This document shows, piece after piece, positions 16,678 through 26,721 of a stretch of 64,000 nt of DNA (position 1 is the first letter of the stretch; every line of letters starts with the position of its first letter). Both the position numbers and the translations under genes were made by a program. This stretch comes from Janibacter anophelis NBRC 107843 (GTDB taxonomy: Bacteria > Actinomycetota > Actinomycetes > Actinomycetales > Dermatophilaceae). Location: the NCBI RefSeq assembly GCF_001570945.1, contig NZ_BCSQ01000004.1, forward strand, positions 17,172 through 81,171. The letters are read 5' to 3'. The notes beneath the pieces are model-generated. The model saw only the letters and a list, made by a program, of their open reading frames with translations, made no database searches and had not been told where the DNA came from.

Positions 16678-18363
16678 CTAGCCCAACCACCACGCGGTCG
16701 TGTCGGCCGGCAGCAGGGCCTCGTCGCCGTCGACCGCGAGCTCCCCCGAGGCGAGGAGGAGGCCCCCGGGCAGCGGGAGGCGGGCCTCCTCGCTCGTGAG
16801 GTTCGTCGTGACGACGACGGGCGCGCCGTCCTCGCCGCGCCGGACCAGGGCGAGGACGCCGTCGGGCGCGTCGAGCCACTCGACCTCGTCGCCGGCTCCG
16901 AGCGAGGGCTGCTCGCGACGCACGTCGAGGGCGGAGCGGTAGAGCTCGAGGGTCGACCCGGCGACCCCGGTCTGGGCCTCGACGCTCAGATCGCGCCACG
17001 CGTCCGGCTGGGGCAGCCAGCTCGGGCCGCCCTCTCGCGGGCCGAAGCCGTAGGGCTGGCTCGTCCCGGACCACGGGATGGGCACGCGGCAGCCGTCCCG
17101 GAAGCCCTCCTGCCCCGCCGCCCGGTGGAAGGAGGGGTCGGCGCGGACCTCGTCGGGCAGGTCGGTGACGTCGGGCAGGCCGAGCTCCTCTCCCTGGTAG
17201 AGGTAGGCGGAGCCGGGCAGACCGAGCATGAGGAGGGTCGCGGCCCGGGCGCGGCGCAGGCCGAGGACCGGGTCGCCGGGCGTCACCATCTGGGTCCCTG
17301 AGCCGGGCGGGTTGCCCAGGCGGGTCGTGTGCCGGGTGACGTCGTGGTTGGACAGGACCCAGGTCGCCGGGGCACCCACCCGCCGCATCGCCTCGAGCGT
17401 CGTGTCGACGACCTCGCGCAGGGCGGAGGCGTCCCAGTCCGTCGCGAGGTAGGTGAAGTTGAAGGCCTGGTGCATCTCGTCGGGGCGGACGTAGCACGCC
17501 GACCGCTCGATGGTCGGGGTCCACGCCTCGGCGACGAGGACGCGCTCACCGGGGTACTCCTCGAGGACACGACGCCAGTCGCGGTAGATCTCGTGGACAC
17601 CGTCCTGGTCGAAGAAGGGCATCGGCGCGTTGCCGAGCAGGCCGACCTGACCGGTCCGACCGATGTCCGGCAGGCCGGGTGCCTTGACGAGGCCGTGCGC
17701 GACGTCGACGCGGAAGCCGTCCACCCCGAGGTCGAGCCAGAACCGCAGGACGGAGCGGAACTCCTCGCGGACGGCGGGGTTGTCCCAGTTGAGATCCGGC
17801 TGCTGCGGCGCGAAGAGGTGCAGGTACCACTCACCGTCCTCGACGCGGGTCCACGCCGGCCCCCCGAAGATCGACTCCCAGTCGTTGGGCGGCAGCTCTC
17901 CGCTCTCGCCGCGCCCCTCGTGGAAGTGGAAGAGCGCGCGGCTGGCGGAGCCGGGCCCCTCGGCGAGAGCCTGCTGGAACCACTCGTGCTGGTCGGAGCA
18001 GTGGTTGGGGACGATGTCGAAGATGACCCGCAGCCCGAGCTCGTGGGCATCGCGGACAAGGCCCTCCGCGTCGGCGGCGTCGCCGAAGACCGGGTCGACC
18101 TTGCGGTAGTCGGAGACGTCGTAGCCGGCGTCGGCCTGGGGTGAGGCGTAGAAGGGCGAGATCCACACGGCGTCGACGCCGAGGTCCCGCAGGTGGGGCA
18201 GCCGGGCGCGGATCCCGGGCAGGTCACCGATGCCGTCTCCGTCGCTGTCGGCGAAGCTGCGCGGGTACACCTGGTAGATGACGGCGCCGCGGTACCAGTC
18301 GGCCGCGTCCTCGTGGGCGAAGGGAGCGGCCGAGGCGGGCGCGGTGGGTGCGGGGTGGGTCAT
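16678..18363 (-). CDS. aglA: GH13 alpha-glucosidase
   Basis: This 561-residue cytoplasmic glycoside hydrolase of family 13, oligo-1,6-glucosidase/alpha-glucosidase type, contains VIYQVYPRSFADSDGDGIGD. The nucleophile Asp is in DGFRVDVAHG, the acid/base Glu in VLVAEAWTP and the transition-state Asp in SNHDVTRH. It releases glucose from maltose and related alpha-glucosides. I start it at MTHPAPTAPA (ATG 18363) after GAGAGAGA; longer frames upstream lack support. No signal peptide is seen. Together with the divergent-side glucose genes it could feed glucose to the polyphosphate glucokinase and Entner-Doudoroff enzymes. Confidence 0.93.
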   Translation of the reverse strand: MTHPAPTAPASAAPFAHEDAADWYRGAVIYQVYPRSFADSDGDGIGDLPGIRARLPHLRDLGVDAVWISPFYASPQADAGYDVSDYRKVDPVFGDAADAEGLVRDAHELGLRVIFDIVPNHCSDQHEWFQQALAEGPGSASRALFHFHEGRGESGELPPNDWESIFGGPAWTRVEDGEWYLHLFAPQQPDLNWDNPAVREEFRSVLRFWLDLGVDGFRVDVAHGLVKAPGLPDIGRTGQVGLLGNAPMPFFDQDGVHEIYRDWRRVLEEYPGERVLVAEAWTPTIERSACYVRPDEMHQAFNFTYLATDWDASALREVVDTTLEAMRRVGAPATWVLSNHDVTRHTTRLGNPPGSGTQMVTPGDPVLGLRRARAATLLMLGLPGSAYLYQGEELGLPDVTDLPDEVRADPSFHRAAGQEGFRDGCRVPIPWSGTSQPYGFGPREGGPSWLPQPDAWRDLSVEAQTGVAGSTLELYRSALDVRREQPSLGAGDEVEWLDAPDGVLALVRRGEDGAPVVVTTNLTSEEARLPLPGGLLLASGELAVDGDEALLPADTTAWWLG

Positions 18364-18409
18364 CGGTCTCTCTCGGTCGGGGTGAGTGCCGACCGACGGT
18401 AACGCAGCT

Positions 18410-18450
18410 GCAAGTTGCGCGCAAGAGGTCTGCAACTTGCTGCAAGCGCG
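18410..18450. promoter_or_regulatory. Candidate LacI-family operators before aglA
   Basis: Two palindromes lie 50-80 bases before the aglA start: TTGCGCGCAA (18415-18424) and CTTGCTGCAAG (18436-18446). In addition GCAAGTTGC and GCAACTTGC form a longer inverted repeat across the region. Palindromes built from TTGC/GCAA halves around a central CG are usual for LacI-family sugar regulators. Confidence 0.5.
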
Positions 18451-18462
18451 TGTCGCGAGCCC

Positions 18463-19656
18463 TCAGGACCCCACCCGTGCGAGGTAGCGGTCAACCCGCT
18501 CGGGCCGGAGCACCTCGCCCAGGGCCAGCTGGGCGCAGCCGACGACTCCGGCCTCCTGCCCGTGCGTGCTCGGCAGGATCTCGAGGTCGCGCGTCGCGAG
18601 TGCCGTCGCCTCCGCGTAGAGGGTCTCGCGCAGTCCCGCGACGAAGAAGTCGTAGCCCGCAGCCATGTCGCCACCGACGACAACTGCCCCGGGGTTGAGC
18701 AGGTTGACCACCCCGGACAGCACCTCGCCGACCCGCCGCCCGCTCTCGCGCAGCTGACGTCGCGCGGCGGCGTCGCCCTCGAGGGCCCGGGCCACGAGCT
18801 CTCGCACGTGGGGCACCGGACGGTCCGCGGCCACCGCGTCCTGGACGAGCGCCCAGCCGCCCGCGACGGACTCGAGGCAACCCGTGCCACCGCACCGGCA
18901 GGTGCGTCCCACCGCCGCCGGGGTCCGGGTGTGGCCGATCTCCCCCGCCGCGCCGAGAGCGCCCCGCAGGAGGCGCCCCCCGCCGAAGATGCCGACACTG
19001 ATCCCGGTCGAGGCCTTGAGGACGACGAGGTCGTCGAACCGCCGACGGTGGCCGTCGGCCTCCGAGAGGGCGAGGACGGTCGCGTCGTTGTCGACGCGTA
19101 CGGGGACCTCCCCGTAGGCATCGAAGAAGGGGGCGAGCGGCACGCCTTCCCACCCGGGCATGATCGGCGAGGACAGGCTCATGCCGCGCTCGGTGTCGAC
19201 GGTGCCGGGCAGGCTGACCCCGATGCCCCGGACGCGCTCCGGCGGCACGTCGATCGAGGCGAGGAGCTCCTCGAGCGCCCCGAGGATCCGCGGCATCATC
19301 TCCTGCGGCGATGCCCCGTCGGCATGGTCGAAGGCCGTGGCGGCGAGGACCTCGCCGTCGAGAGCGCACACTGCGGTCTGGGTCCGGCTCCGCCCGAGCG
19401 GGACCGCGAGGACGACCCCGAAGTCCGAGTTGAAGCTCAGGCGCGCCGGCGGGCGGCCACCCCCCGAGGGCTCGACGACCGTCTCGACGAGCAGCCCGGC
19501 CCTGAGGAGCGCGGACAGACGAGCGGTCACGGCGGTGCGGGAGAGTCCGGTGACCCGACCGACATCGGCCCGGGTCGTCGCGCGCCCTTCGCGGATGAGC
19601 GCGAGGACCTCCCCGGCAGTGGCGGGCGCGGAGGGGGCGGGCACCGCGTCATTCAA
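18463..19656 (-). CDS. ROK family transcriptional regulator
   Basis: This 397-residue protein has an N-terminal winged helix (TRADVGRVTGLSRTAVTARL) and a C-terminal ROK sugar-kinase-like domain with GVSLPGTVD, the GEIGHTR block and the zinc motif CRCGGTGCLES. Such NagC/Mlc-type proteins bind sugars and repress sugar genes. It is divergent from the zwf-edd-eda-ppgK operon over a short AT-rich gap with an inverted repeat, and is the best candidate for its regulator. The sugar ligand is not known. Confidence 0.92.
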   Translation of the reverse strand: MNDAVPAPSAPATAGEVLALIREGRATTRADVGRVTGLSRTAVTARLSALLRAGLLVETVVEPSGGGRPPARLSFNSDFGVVLAVPLGRSRTQTAVCALDGEVLAATAFDHADGASPQEMMPRILGALEELLASIDVPPERVRGIGVSLPGTVDTERGMSLSSPIMPGWEGVPLAPFFDAYGEVPVRVDNDATVLALSEADGHRRRFDDLVVLKASTGISVGIFGGGRLLRGALGAAGEIGHTRTPAAVGRTCRCGGTGCLESVAGGWALVQDAVAADRPVPHVRELVARALEGDAAARRQLRESGRRVGEVLSGVVNLLNPGAVVVGGDMAAGYDFFVAGLRETLYAEATALATRDLEILPSTHGQEAGVVGCAQLALGEVLRPERVDRYLARVGS

Positions 19657-19733
19657 CCACGCAGCACTTTGGTGCTCTCAAATACTGACTTTTGTATTGC
19701 ACGAAGTCATAAGTCTCCCTAGGCTCACCGCCC
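19657..19733. promoter_or_regulatory. Divergent promoter/operator between the ROK regulator and zwf
   Basis: This 77-base gap is far more AT-rich than its surroundings. It holds the inverted repeat AATAC (19681-19685) and GTATT (19694-19698), and AT-rich hexamers such as TTGTAT and CATAAG suitable for a promoter toward zwf. No strong ribosome site precedes the zwf ATG. It probably binds the ROK regulator. Confidence 0.5.
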
Positions 19734-21191
19734 ATGAACGTGACCGCGCCTCTCGAGGCCACCGACTTCGTCATCTTCGGAGGCACGGGCGACCTCGCCC
19801 TGCGAAAGCTGCTCCCCTCCCTGCTGCTCCGACTGCGCGACGGACAGCTGCCCACACAGACGCGCGTCGTCGCCGTCTCCCGCGCCGGTCTCGACGACGC
19901 CGGCTACCGCGACAAGGTGCGCGGCGCGCTCCCGGAGTTCGTCCCCGGCGTCACGTCGGGCGAGATCGACGACTTCGCCGCGCGGCTCGAGCACGTGTGC
20001 CTCGACGTCGACGAGCCGGACGACTGGCACGCACTCGGGGATCGCCTCCGCGAGCGGGTGAACCCGGTCCGGGTCTTCTACCTCGCCGTCGGGCCGGCCC
20101 TCTTCGGGACGATCTGCCACCGCCTCGACGAGATCGGGCTCGTCCAGCCGAGCAGCCGTGTCGTCCTCGAGAAGCCGCTCGGGCACGACCTCGCCTCTGC
20201 CCGGGAGATCAACGACTCCGTCGGCGAGGTCTTCGCCGAGTCGCAGATCTTCCGGATCGACCACTACCTCGGCAAGGAGAGCGTGCAGAACCTCCTCGTG
20301 ACGCGCTTCGCCAACTCGGTCTTCGAGCCGCTGTGGCACGCCACGGCCATCGACCACGTGCAGATCACGGTCGCCGAGTCGGTCGGTGTCGGGAGCCGCG
20401 GCGGCTACTACGACAGTGCAGGCGCGATGCGCGACATGCTGCAGAACCACCTGCTCCAGCTCCTCTGCCTCGTCGCGATGGAACCCCCGACCCAGGTCGC
20501 CGGTGAGTCGGTGCGCGACGAGAAGCTCAAGGTCCTGCAGGCCCTCACGCCGCTCGAGGACCTCGACGGCGCGTGCGTCCTCGGGCAGTACACGGCCGGT
20601 CTCGTCGACGGCGCGGCCGCCCCGTCCTACGTCGAGGAGGTCGAGGCGCCGAGCCGGACGGAGACCTTCGTCGCGCTCCGGGCGGAGGTCCGCAACTGGC
20701 GCTGGGCGGGCGTCCCCTTCTACCTGCGCACCGGCAAGCGGATGCGCGAGCGCTGCTCCGAGATCGTCGTCGCCTTCAAGCCGACCCCGCACCCGATGTT
20801 CCCCGGCAGCGAAGGGACGCAGGAGCCGAACAGGCTCGTCATGCGCCTCCAGCCCGACGAGAGCGTCAGGCTCCACCTCGTCGCCAAGGAGCCCGGACCC
20901 GGCGGGATCCGAGTCCGCCCCGTCTCGCTCGACCTCAACTTCTCCCAGGCCTTCGGCGCACCCTCCCCCGACGCCTACGAGCGACTCCTCATGGACGTCG
21001 TGCGCGGCAACACGACGCTCTTCATGCGCCGCGACGAGATCGAGGCGGCCTGGCGCTGGGTCGAGCCGATCATCCGTGGGGTCGGTGCCCGCCGACCCCG
21101 CCCCTACGCGGCCGGCACCGACGGCCCCGCCGCGGCCGACCTGCTGATCGAGCGTGACGGACGCTCCTGGAACGAGGACGTGACCCGATGA
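19734..21191 (+). CDS. zwf: Glucose-6-phosphate 1-dehydrogenase
   Basis: This 485-residue enzyme has the NADP-binding motif [18 protein letters not shown] at the N-terminus and the substrate signature [13 protein letters not shown] with the catalytic His. It oxidises glucose-6-phosphate to 6-phosphogluconolactone. It is the first gene of an operon with edd, eda and a polyphosphate glucokinase, and its stop overlaps the edd start (ATGA). No 6-phosphogluconolactonase (pgl) gene is present in the operon, so that step must be encoded elsewhere or be spontaneous. Confidence 0.96.
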   Translation: MNVTAPLEATDFVIFGGTGDLALRKLLPSLLLRLRDGQLPTQTRVVAVSRAGLDDAGYRDKVRGALPEFVPGVTSGEIDDFAARLEHVCLDVDEPDDWHALGDRLRERVNPVRVFYLAVGPALFGTICHRLDEIGLVQPSSRVVLEKPLGHDLASAREINDSVGEVFAESQIFRIDHYLGKESVQNLLVTRFANSVFEPLWHATAIDHVQITVAESVGVGSRGGYYDSAGAMRDMLQNHLLQLLCLVAMEPPTQVAGESVRDEKLKVLQALTPLEDLDGACVLGQYTAGLVDGAAAPSYVEEVEAPSRTETFVALRAEVRNWRWAGVPFYLRTGKRMRERCSEIVVAFKPTPHPMFPGSEGTQEPNRLVMRLQPDESVRLHLVAKEPGPGGIRVRPVSLDLNFSQAFGAPSPDAYERLLMDVVRGNTTLFMRRDEIEAAWRWVEPIIRGVGARRPRPYAAGTDGPAAADLLIERDGRSWNEDVTR

Positions 21192-23002
21192 ACCCCACCC
21201 TCCACCCCGTCATCGACGACGTGACCACCCGACTCCGCGAGCGGAGCGCGACGACCCGCCGGGCCTACCTGTCACGGGTGCGTGCCGCCGCCGGCCGCGG
21301 ACCCGCCCGCGGCCGGCTCGGCTGCGCCAACCTGGCCCACGGCTTCGCCGGAGCACCTCGGGAGGCGAAGGGGGACCTGCGCGGCCTGGTCAAGCCCAAC
21401 ATCGCGATCGTCACGGCCTACAACGACATGCTCTCCGCGCACGCCCCCTTCGCCGGCTACCCCGAGACGCTCAAGAAGGCGGTGCTCGGGGCGGGCGGCA
21501 TCGCGCAGGTCGCCGGCGGCGTGCCCGCGATGTGCGACGGGATCACCCAGGGACGCGACGGCATGCAGCTCTCGCTCTTCAGCCGTGACGTCATCGCGAT
21601 GTCGACCGCTGTGGCGCTCTCGCACGACATGTTCGACGGCACGCTCCTGCTCGGCGTGTGCGACAAGATCGTGCCGGGCATGCTCATCGGTGCGCTGTCC
21701 TTCGGCCACCTGCCGACCCTCTTCGTGCCCGCGGGTCCGATGACCTCGGGACTGCCGAACGGTGAGAAGGCGCGGGTGCGGCAGGAGTACGCCGAGGGCA
21801 AGGTCGACCGGCGCGCCCTCCTCGACGCGGAGGCCAGCTCGTACCACTCCGAGGGCACGTGCACCTTCTTCGGCACGGCGAACAGCAACCAGCTCCTCAT
21901 GGAGGTCATGGGCCTGCACCTGCCGGGAGCCACCTTCGTCAACCCCGGCACGCCACTGCGGGAGGCGCTGACCGTCGAGGCCGGGCGCCGGGTCACCGAG
22001 CTCGCGCTCGCCGGGCAGGCGCCGCTCGGGGAGGTCGTCGACGAGCGGGCGGTCGTCAACGCGTGCGTCGCGCTCCTCGCAACGGGCGGCTCGACGAACC
22101 ACACTCTCCATCTCGTGGCCATCGCGCGGGCCGCCGGCATCATCCTCTCTTGGGACGACCTCGCCGACCTGTCGACGGTCGTGCCCCTCCTCGCCCGCAT
22201 CTACCCCAACGGCTCCGCGGACGTGAACCACTACGCGGCGGCGGGCGGGCTCGCCGTCACCGTGCGCACCCTCCTCGAGCACGGACTGCTCCACGAGGAC
22301 GTCCTCACCGCGGATGGCCGGGGCCTGCGGCGGTACACCCGTGAGACGCGGCTGCGCGACGGCGAGGTGGTGCGTGAGGAGGGACCGGCAGAGAGCCTCG
22401 ACGAGTCCGTGCTGCGGACGGTGGACGCCCCCTTCGCCACGGACGGCGGTCTGCGGGTCATCGAGGGCAACCTCGGTCGCGGCGTCGTCAAGGTCTCCGC
22501 GGTCGCGCCGGAGCACCGGAGCGTCACCGCACCGGCGCGGTGCTTCGACGACCAGCACGACCTGCTGCGCGCCTTCGAGGAGGGCAGCCTCGACGGCGAC
22601 CTCGTCGCCGTGGTCCGGCACCAGGGTCCGGCGGCCAACGGGATGCCGGAGCTGCACAAGCTCACGCCCGCGCTCGGGGTCCTCCAGGACCGAGGCCACC
22701 GGGTCGCGATCGTCACCGACGGCCGGATGTCCGGCGCCTCGGGCAAAATCCTCGCGGCCATCCACGTCACGCCCGAGGCCAGCCTCGACGGCCCGCTCTG
22801 CCGCGTGGTGGACGGCGATCTCGTCACCGTCGACGCGGATGCCGGGACCTTCTTCGTCCACGACGACATCAGTGCGCGGGAGGCGCACCTCGTCTCCCAC
22901 GACTTCACGGGCACCGGCCGTGAGCTCTTCGACAACATGCGCGCGTCGGCCGGCCCGGCCGACGAGGGCGCGTCCTTCTTCTTCTCAGGTGGTCACGCAT
23001 GA
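21188..23002 (+). CDS. edd: Phosphogluconate dehydratase
   Basis: This 604-residue member of the IlvD/Edd family can be assigned to Edd by the blocks [20 protein letters not shown] and [20 protein letters not shown]. Further evidence is [35 protein letters not shown] and [13 protein letters not shown], which follow the E. coli Edd sequence. The cysteines in GVCDK and GTCTF are expected [4Fe-4S] ligands. It dehydrates 6-phosphogluconate to KDPG, the first committed Entner-Doudoroff step. It overlaps zwf and eda by 4 bases each. This enzyme is uncommon in actinobacteria. Confidence 0.95.
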   Translation: MNPTLHPVIDDVTTRLRERSATTRRAYLSRVRAAAGRGPARGRLGCANLAHGFAGAPREAKGDLRGLVKPNIAIVTAYNDMLSAHAPFAGYPETLKKAVLGAGGIAQVAGGVPAMCDGITQGRDGMQLSLFSRDVIAMSTAVALSHDMFDGTLLLGVCDKIVPGMLIGALSFGHLPTLFVPAGPMTSGLPNGEKARVRQEYAEGKVDRRALLDAEASSYHSEGTCTFFGTANSNQLLMEVMGLHLPGATFVNPGTPLREALTVEAGRRVTELALAGQAPLGEVVDERAVVNACVALLATGGSTNHTLHLVAIARAAGIILSWDDLADLSTVVPLLARIYPNGSADVNHYAAAGGLAVTVRTLLEHGLLHEDVLTADGRGLRRYTRETRLRDGEVVREEGPAESLDESVLRTVDAPFATDGGLRVIEGNLGRGVVKVSAVAPEHRSVTAPARCFDDQHDLLRAFEEGSLDGDLVAVVRHQGPAANGMPELHKLTPALGVLQDRGHRVAIVTDGRMSGASGKILAAIHVTPEASLDGPLCRVVDGDLVTVDADAGTFFVHDDISAREAHLVSHDFTGTGRELFDNMRASAGPADEGASFFFSGGHA

Positions 23003-23625
23003 GCCTTCTCGACATCTCCCCCGTCATCCCCGTCGTCATCCTCGAGGACGCCAGCCGGGCGGTCCCGCTCGCACGGGCCCTCGTCGCGGGCGGCATCGAC
23101 ATCATCGAGCTCACCCTGCGCACCTCGTCCGCGCTCGAGTCCATCGAACGGATCGCCGAGGAGGTGCCCGAGATCACCGTCGGGGCGGGCACGGTCGTCG
23201 ACCCGGCGCAGGCGGGGCAGGCTGCAGCGAAGGGGGCGAGCTTCCTCGTCTCCCCGGGCGCCACGGACCCCCTCCTCGACGCCATGACGGAGACAGGGCT
23301 GCCCTTCCTCGCCGGCACCGCGACCGTGAGCGAGATGCTCGCCCTGCGCGAGCGCGGCATCCGCGAGGCGAAGGTCTTCCCCGCGCGGGCGTCGGGTGGT
23401 GCTCCCTTCCTCCAGGCGGTGCACAGCCCGGTGCCCGACATGCGCTTCTGCCCCACGGGTGGGATCGGCCCGGCCGACGCCGCCGACTACCTCGCGCTCC
23501 CCAACGTCGGCTGCGTCGGCGGCTCGTGGATCACCCCCGCGGCCGTGGTCGAGGTCGCTGACTGGGGCGAGATCACCCGCCTCGCGAGCGAGGCGCTCGC
23601 GGTGGCCGGGACCATCCGTGCCTGA
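22999..23625 (+). CDS. eda: KDPG aldolase
   Basis: This 208-residue class I aldolase has the Glu motif [24 protein letters not shown], and the Schiff-base Lys in [12 protein letters not shown], then [12 protein letters not shown]. It splits KDPG into pyruvate and glyceraldehyde-3-phosphate. The ATG overlaps the edd stop, and its own end overlaps the kinase start by 8 bases, so the four genes form a single translationally coupled operon. Confidence 0.95.
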   Translation: MSLLDISPVIPVVILEDASRAVPLARALVAGGIDIIELTLRTSSALESIERIAEEVPEITVGAGTVVDPAQAGQAAAKGASFLVSPGATDPLLDAMTETGLPFLAGTATVSEMLALRERGIREAKVFPARASGGAPFLQAVHSPVPDMRFCPTGGIGPADAADYLALPNVGCVGGSWITPAAVVEVADWGEITRLASEALAVAGTIRA

Positions 23626-24397
23626 GCACGTCGTCGGGGTCGACGTCGGCGGGACGACGATCAAGGCCGCCCTCGTCGACACCGGCAGCGGCATCCTCAT
23701 GGGACAGCGATTCGTCGCCGACACCCCGCGGCCGGCCACGCCGGCGGCGATCTCCGAGTGTGTGGCGGAGATCGTGCGGGCGTTGGCACCGACCGACGCC
23801 ACCCCCGTCGGCATCGCCCTCCCGGCCGTCGTCCGGCGCGGGGTCGTCGAGACGGCCGCGAACATCGACCCGTCGTGGATCGGGTACCCCGTCGAGGACT
23901 CGCTCCACACGGCACTGGCGCGCCCCGTCACGGCCGTCAACGACGCCGATGCCGCCGGCATCGCCGAGACCAGGCGGGGCGCCGCGGCGGCAGGCTCCGG
24001 TGTCGTCGTCGTGACGACCCTCGGCACCGGCATCGGCAGCGCCCTCCTCGTCGACGGCACCCTCGTGCCGAACACCGAGCTGGGTCACCTGCCCATGTCC
24101 GGCCGCCCCGCCGAGCACCTCGCCTCGACCGCGGCCCGGGAGCGGGAAGGGCTCTCGTACGTGAAGTGGGCGGAGCGGCTCACCGCCTACTACGGGCTCC
24201 TCGAGAGCCTCCTCACCCCCGACCTCATCGTCGTCGGCGGGGCGGTGAGCGCATCGGCCGACCGGTTCCTCCCGCACGTGCGCACCCGCGCCCCGATCGT
24301 CCCGGCAGCGCTCGGCAACGACGCGGGGGTCATCGGCGCCGCTCTCGCAAGCCGACGGGTCGCCGACCAACCCGTGGTGATGCCCGCGGCCGGATGA
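23618..24397 (+). CDS. ppgK: Polyphosphate glucokinase (ROK family)
   Basis: From GTG 23618 the gene encodes 259 residues. The phosphate motif is VGVDVGGTTIKAALVD, and the central block TTLGTGIGSALLVDGTLVPN is followed by TELGHLPMSGRPAEHLAS. That last block, then LSYVKWAERLTAYY and LIVVGGAVSASADRF, is the pattern of actinobacterial PpgK and not of ordinary glucokinase, which has a CxCGxxGCxE zinc motif absent here. PpgK phosphorylates glucose with inorganic polyphosphate (often also ATP). It supplies glucose-6-phosphate to zwf, which completes a glucose-to-pyruvate route within one operon. Confidence 0.9.
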   Translation: MPEHVVGVDVGGTTIKAALVDTGSGILMGQRFVADTPRPATPAAISECVAEIVRALAPTDATPVGIALPAVVRRGVVETAANIDPSWIGYPVEDSLHTALARPVTAVNDADAAGIAETRRGAAAAGSGVVVVTTLGTGIGSALLVDGTLVPNTELGHLPMSGRPAEHLASTAAREREGLSYVKWAERLTAYYGLLESLLTPDLIVVGGAVSASADRFLPHVRTRAPIVPAALGNDAGVIGAALASRRVADQPVVMPAAG

Positions 24398-24436
24398 CGA
24401 TGGGGTCCTCAGTCGGGCCGGGCTCGTCGGTGACCT

Positions 24437-25188
24437 TCACGGCTTCATCCTGATGCCGGGAACGGTACGATCGACGGCGTAGGCGTGTGCGGCGGTGATG
24501 TGCCGCTCCTGACGATCGATGACAGCGGCCACCTCCGTGGACTTGAGGATGTCGTCGAACTGCTGGCGGGAGTCGGCTCCGATGACCAAGGCCGCGTGGT
24601 GGCGGCGGTGCGCAGGACCCGCGTGGTTCACGCCCGGGGTGCTCCACATGGCTGCGATGTAGCGCATGAAGGTGTACGTGCGCAGATCCTGGGCGCCGGC
24701 CCCGTGCAACGCTCGTCCCAGCTCGTCGTGAATGAAGGTGCGGAAATCACGGGACCGGGTGCCCTTGCGCTGCCGGATCATGACGACGGTCCGATGCCCG
24801 ACGCTGTCGTCGAGTCGTTCGGTCCACCACCGCCCTCGAGACTGGCCGGTCTGGTAGCCGATGACGGTCTCGAAGGGGTTCTGCTCGTCGAATAGACAGC
24901 CTTGGAGTGCGGGATGTTGCGGACGGCTCCGACGACACCCGCGAAGCGGAGCTCGGCGATCCCGTCGTAGTCCTCAGGACTGATGGTGCCGACCATCCCG
25001 GTCGCCGGCCAGTACCCGACGTCGGTCGTGGAGAAGTGGTGCTGGTTGTACTCCATGACGTGTGGGAGCGCTCTGCGCACGATCCTTGCGTGCTCGTCGC
25101 TCCAGTACGTCGCCGCTCGGTCGCGCGGCAGATCCGCGCGCAAAACCACCGGGGCGATCTGGCTGGTCACTCTCAAGGCTCTGTCCAT
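24437..25188 (-). pseudogene. Frameshifted EthD-domain protein gene
   Basis: Starting at ATG 25188 (after GAGAGGAA) the frame reads MDRALRVTSQIAPVVLRADL, then YWSDEHARIVRRALPHVMEY and NQHHFSTTDVGYW, a typical EthD ferredoxin-like domain. Near 24893, after RNIPHSKAVY, the frame is lost. A neighbouring frame continues sensibly as FDEQNPFETVIGYQTGQSRG and runs to the stop at 24437 through a second similar domain. One missing base explains this. EthD-like proteins act beside cytochrome P450 or polyketide pathways, but no such genes are nearby. Lower GC than the neighbours suggests acquired DNA. Confidence 0.7.
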
Positions 25189-25205
25189 GGGTGGTTCCTC
25201 TCCGT

Positions 25206-25669
25206 TCACTGACCGGGGGCGAGACGACTGAAGATGCGGCGGCCGACTCGGCTCGGCAGCATTAAGAGCACTCCGGCGGAGGCTCGGTAAGCACGTCCCG
25301 GCACCACGACGGCCCGTCCGGCCGCAGCACCGTTCAATGCCTGGTGGGTGACCTGTTCGGGTGTCAGCACCATCCAACTCGGGACGCCGTCCAGTCCGCC
25401 GTCAATTCCGGCGGTCCGCGTGAATTCGGTGCGCACGTAGCCGGGCATGACGTTGGTGATCGTGACGCCACTGCCTCGGCTCTCGTGGTGAAGCGACGCG
25501 GAGAAGCTGTTCACGAAGGCTTTGCTGGCACCGTCGGTGGCGTGGTGCGGAGTCGGTTGCAGTCCGTCGAGGGACGACACATTGATGATCGTCCCGCTCC
25601 CCCGGGTCGTCACTGAACTCGCGTGCACGGCGGTTCCGAGGATCTGCAGGTCCACGACACCCGCGCGAA
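25206..25669 (-). pseudogene. Truncated short-chain dehydrogenase gene
   Basis: Only the C-terminal half of an SDR is present: GSGTIINVSSLDGLQPTPHH, then DGASKAFVNSFSASLHHE and NVMPGYVRTEF. The Rossmann TGxxxGxG and NNAG segments are absent. The catalytic Tyr of Y-x-x-x-K is replaced by Asp (DGASK). The coding sequence begins exactly where the terminator of the tRNA-Pro gene ends, so the 5' half was removed by an insertion or deletion at the tRNA. It is followed downstream by the broken EthD gene. Confidence 0.7.
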
Positions 25670-25674
25670 CCCAC

Positions 25675-25725
25675 AAAAAAAGTCCTGAATCGCGACACCG
25701 TGCAAACGATGTCGCGACTCAGGAC
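25675..25725 (-). terminator. Rho-independent terminator of tRNA-Pro
   Basis: The arms at 25682-25697 and 25710-25725 (one mismatched pair) form a 16-bp stem. On the minus strand seven T residues (25675-25681) follow it. It begins 4 bases after the tRNA 3' end. This is the clearest intrinsic terminator in the window. Confidence 0.9.
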
Positions 25726-25729
25726 ACTG

Positions 25730-25803
<74 letters not shown>

Positions 25804-25932
25804 TGGCTGCTCCGTGAGGAGCGAACGTCACCTTATCCCACGCTCCCGGCACTCGCCGAATCGGTCCTCCGGCACGCGGCTCCCCCTTCGTCTCGGGCAA
25901 CCGAGACCACCGGACTGGCAGGATCGGGACCG

Positions 25933-26721
25933 ATGGATCCGACACTGGCGCAGGGCTGGACGCCCTCCATGACCCACGACCTGTGGGTCGGTCTCGGTGT
26001 GCTCACCGCCGGCGTCGTGCTGGCCCTGGAGAAGCAGCGCCGAGGTGTCGACGACGACCGGATCTGGGCGCTCGTGGCGCTCGCCGTGGCATTCGGCGCG
26101 GTCGGCGCTCGCCTGGGTACGTGGCTGCAGCACCTCCAGCCGGGCACCAACGACTCGCTCGCCCTCCACTGGCTCTACGGCAACCGCAGCATCCTCGGCG
26201 GCCTGGCCTTCGCCTACGTCTCGGTCCTCGTCGGCAAACGCTTGTTGCGCATGCGGTGGCGCACCGGTGCCCTCTTCGCGCCGTCGGTCGCCGCGGGGAT
26301 GGCCGTGGGCCGCATCGGGTGCCTGCTCACCGAGCTGCCGGGCACCCCCACCGACGTGCCGTGGGCGATGACCGTGACGTCTGCGGCCGACGCCGCCGCC
26401 TGGGGCGTGCCCGTTGGCACCCGACTGCACCCCTCCTTCGCCTACGAGATCGCCTTCCACCTCGTCGCCCTCGTCGCGATCTGGATCTGGCGCGACCGAC
26501 TGACCGACCCCGCAGACCTCTTCACCCTCTACATCACGGGGTACGCAGGATTCCGCTTCGTCGTCGAGCTGGTCCGCGGCAACGAGCTGACCGACCTCGG
26601 TCTGACACGCCCACAGATCTTCCTGGCCGCCACCCTCCCGCTGCTCGTGTGGCGTAGCGTCGTCGCCATCCGCCGTCGAGACACCGGAGTCGACCGTGAG
26701 CCAGTACCCCCTCCCGCCTGA
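25933..26721 (+). CDS. Lgt-like membrane enzyme (prolipoprotein diacylglyceryl transferase family)
   Basis: This 262-residue protein has about seven membrane helices and Lgt-family blocks: RSILGGLAFAYVSVLVGKRL, GRIGCLLTELPGTPTDVPWA, HPSFAYEIAFH and FRFVVELVRGNE. It departs from true Lgt: the signature GR-x-GNF-x-N-x-E reads GRIGCLLTE, and the His-Gly-Gly of helix 3 is Leu-Gly-Gly. It is therefore probably a paralog acting on another lipid or acceptor, not the housekeeping lipoprotein enzyme. It overlaps the next membrane-protein gene by 26 bases and belongs to a three-gene unit with a Tes-like radical SAM protein. Confidence 0.82.
   Translation: MDPTLAQGWTPSMTHDLWVGLGVLTAGVVLALEKQRRGVDDDRIWALVALAVAFGAVGARLGTWLQHLQPGTNDSLALHWLYGNRSILGGLAFAYVSVLVGKRLLRMRWRTGALFAPSVAAGMAVGRIGCLLTELPGTPTDVPWAMTVTSAADAAAWGVPVGTRLHPSFAYEIAFHLVALVAIWIWRDRLTDPADLFTLYITGYAGFRFVVELVRGNELTDLGLTRPQIFLAATLPLLVWRSVVAIRRRDTGVDREPVPPPA

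Noticed and set aside
21188..23002. Dihydroxy-acid dehydratase (ilvD)
   Set aside because: The blocks around both cysteines and [16 protein letters not shown] follow Edd, and the neighbours are zwf and eda.
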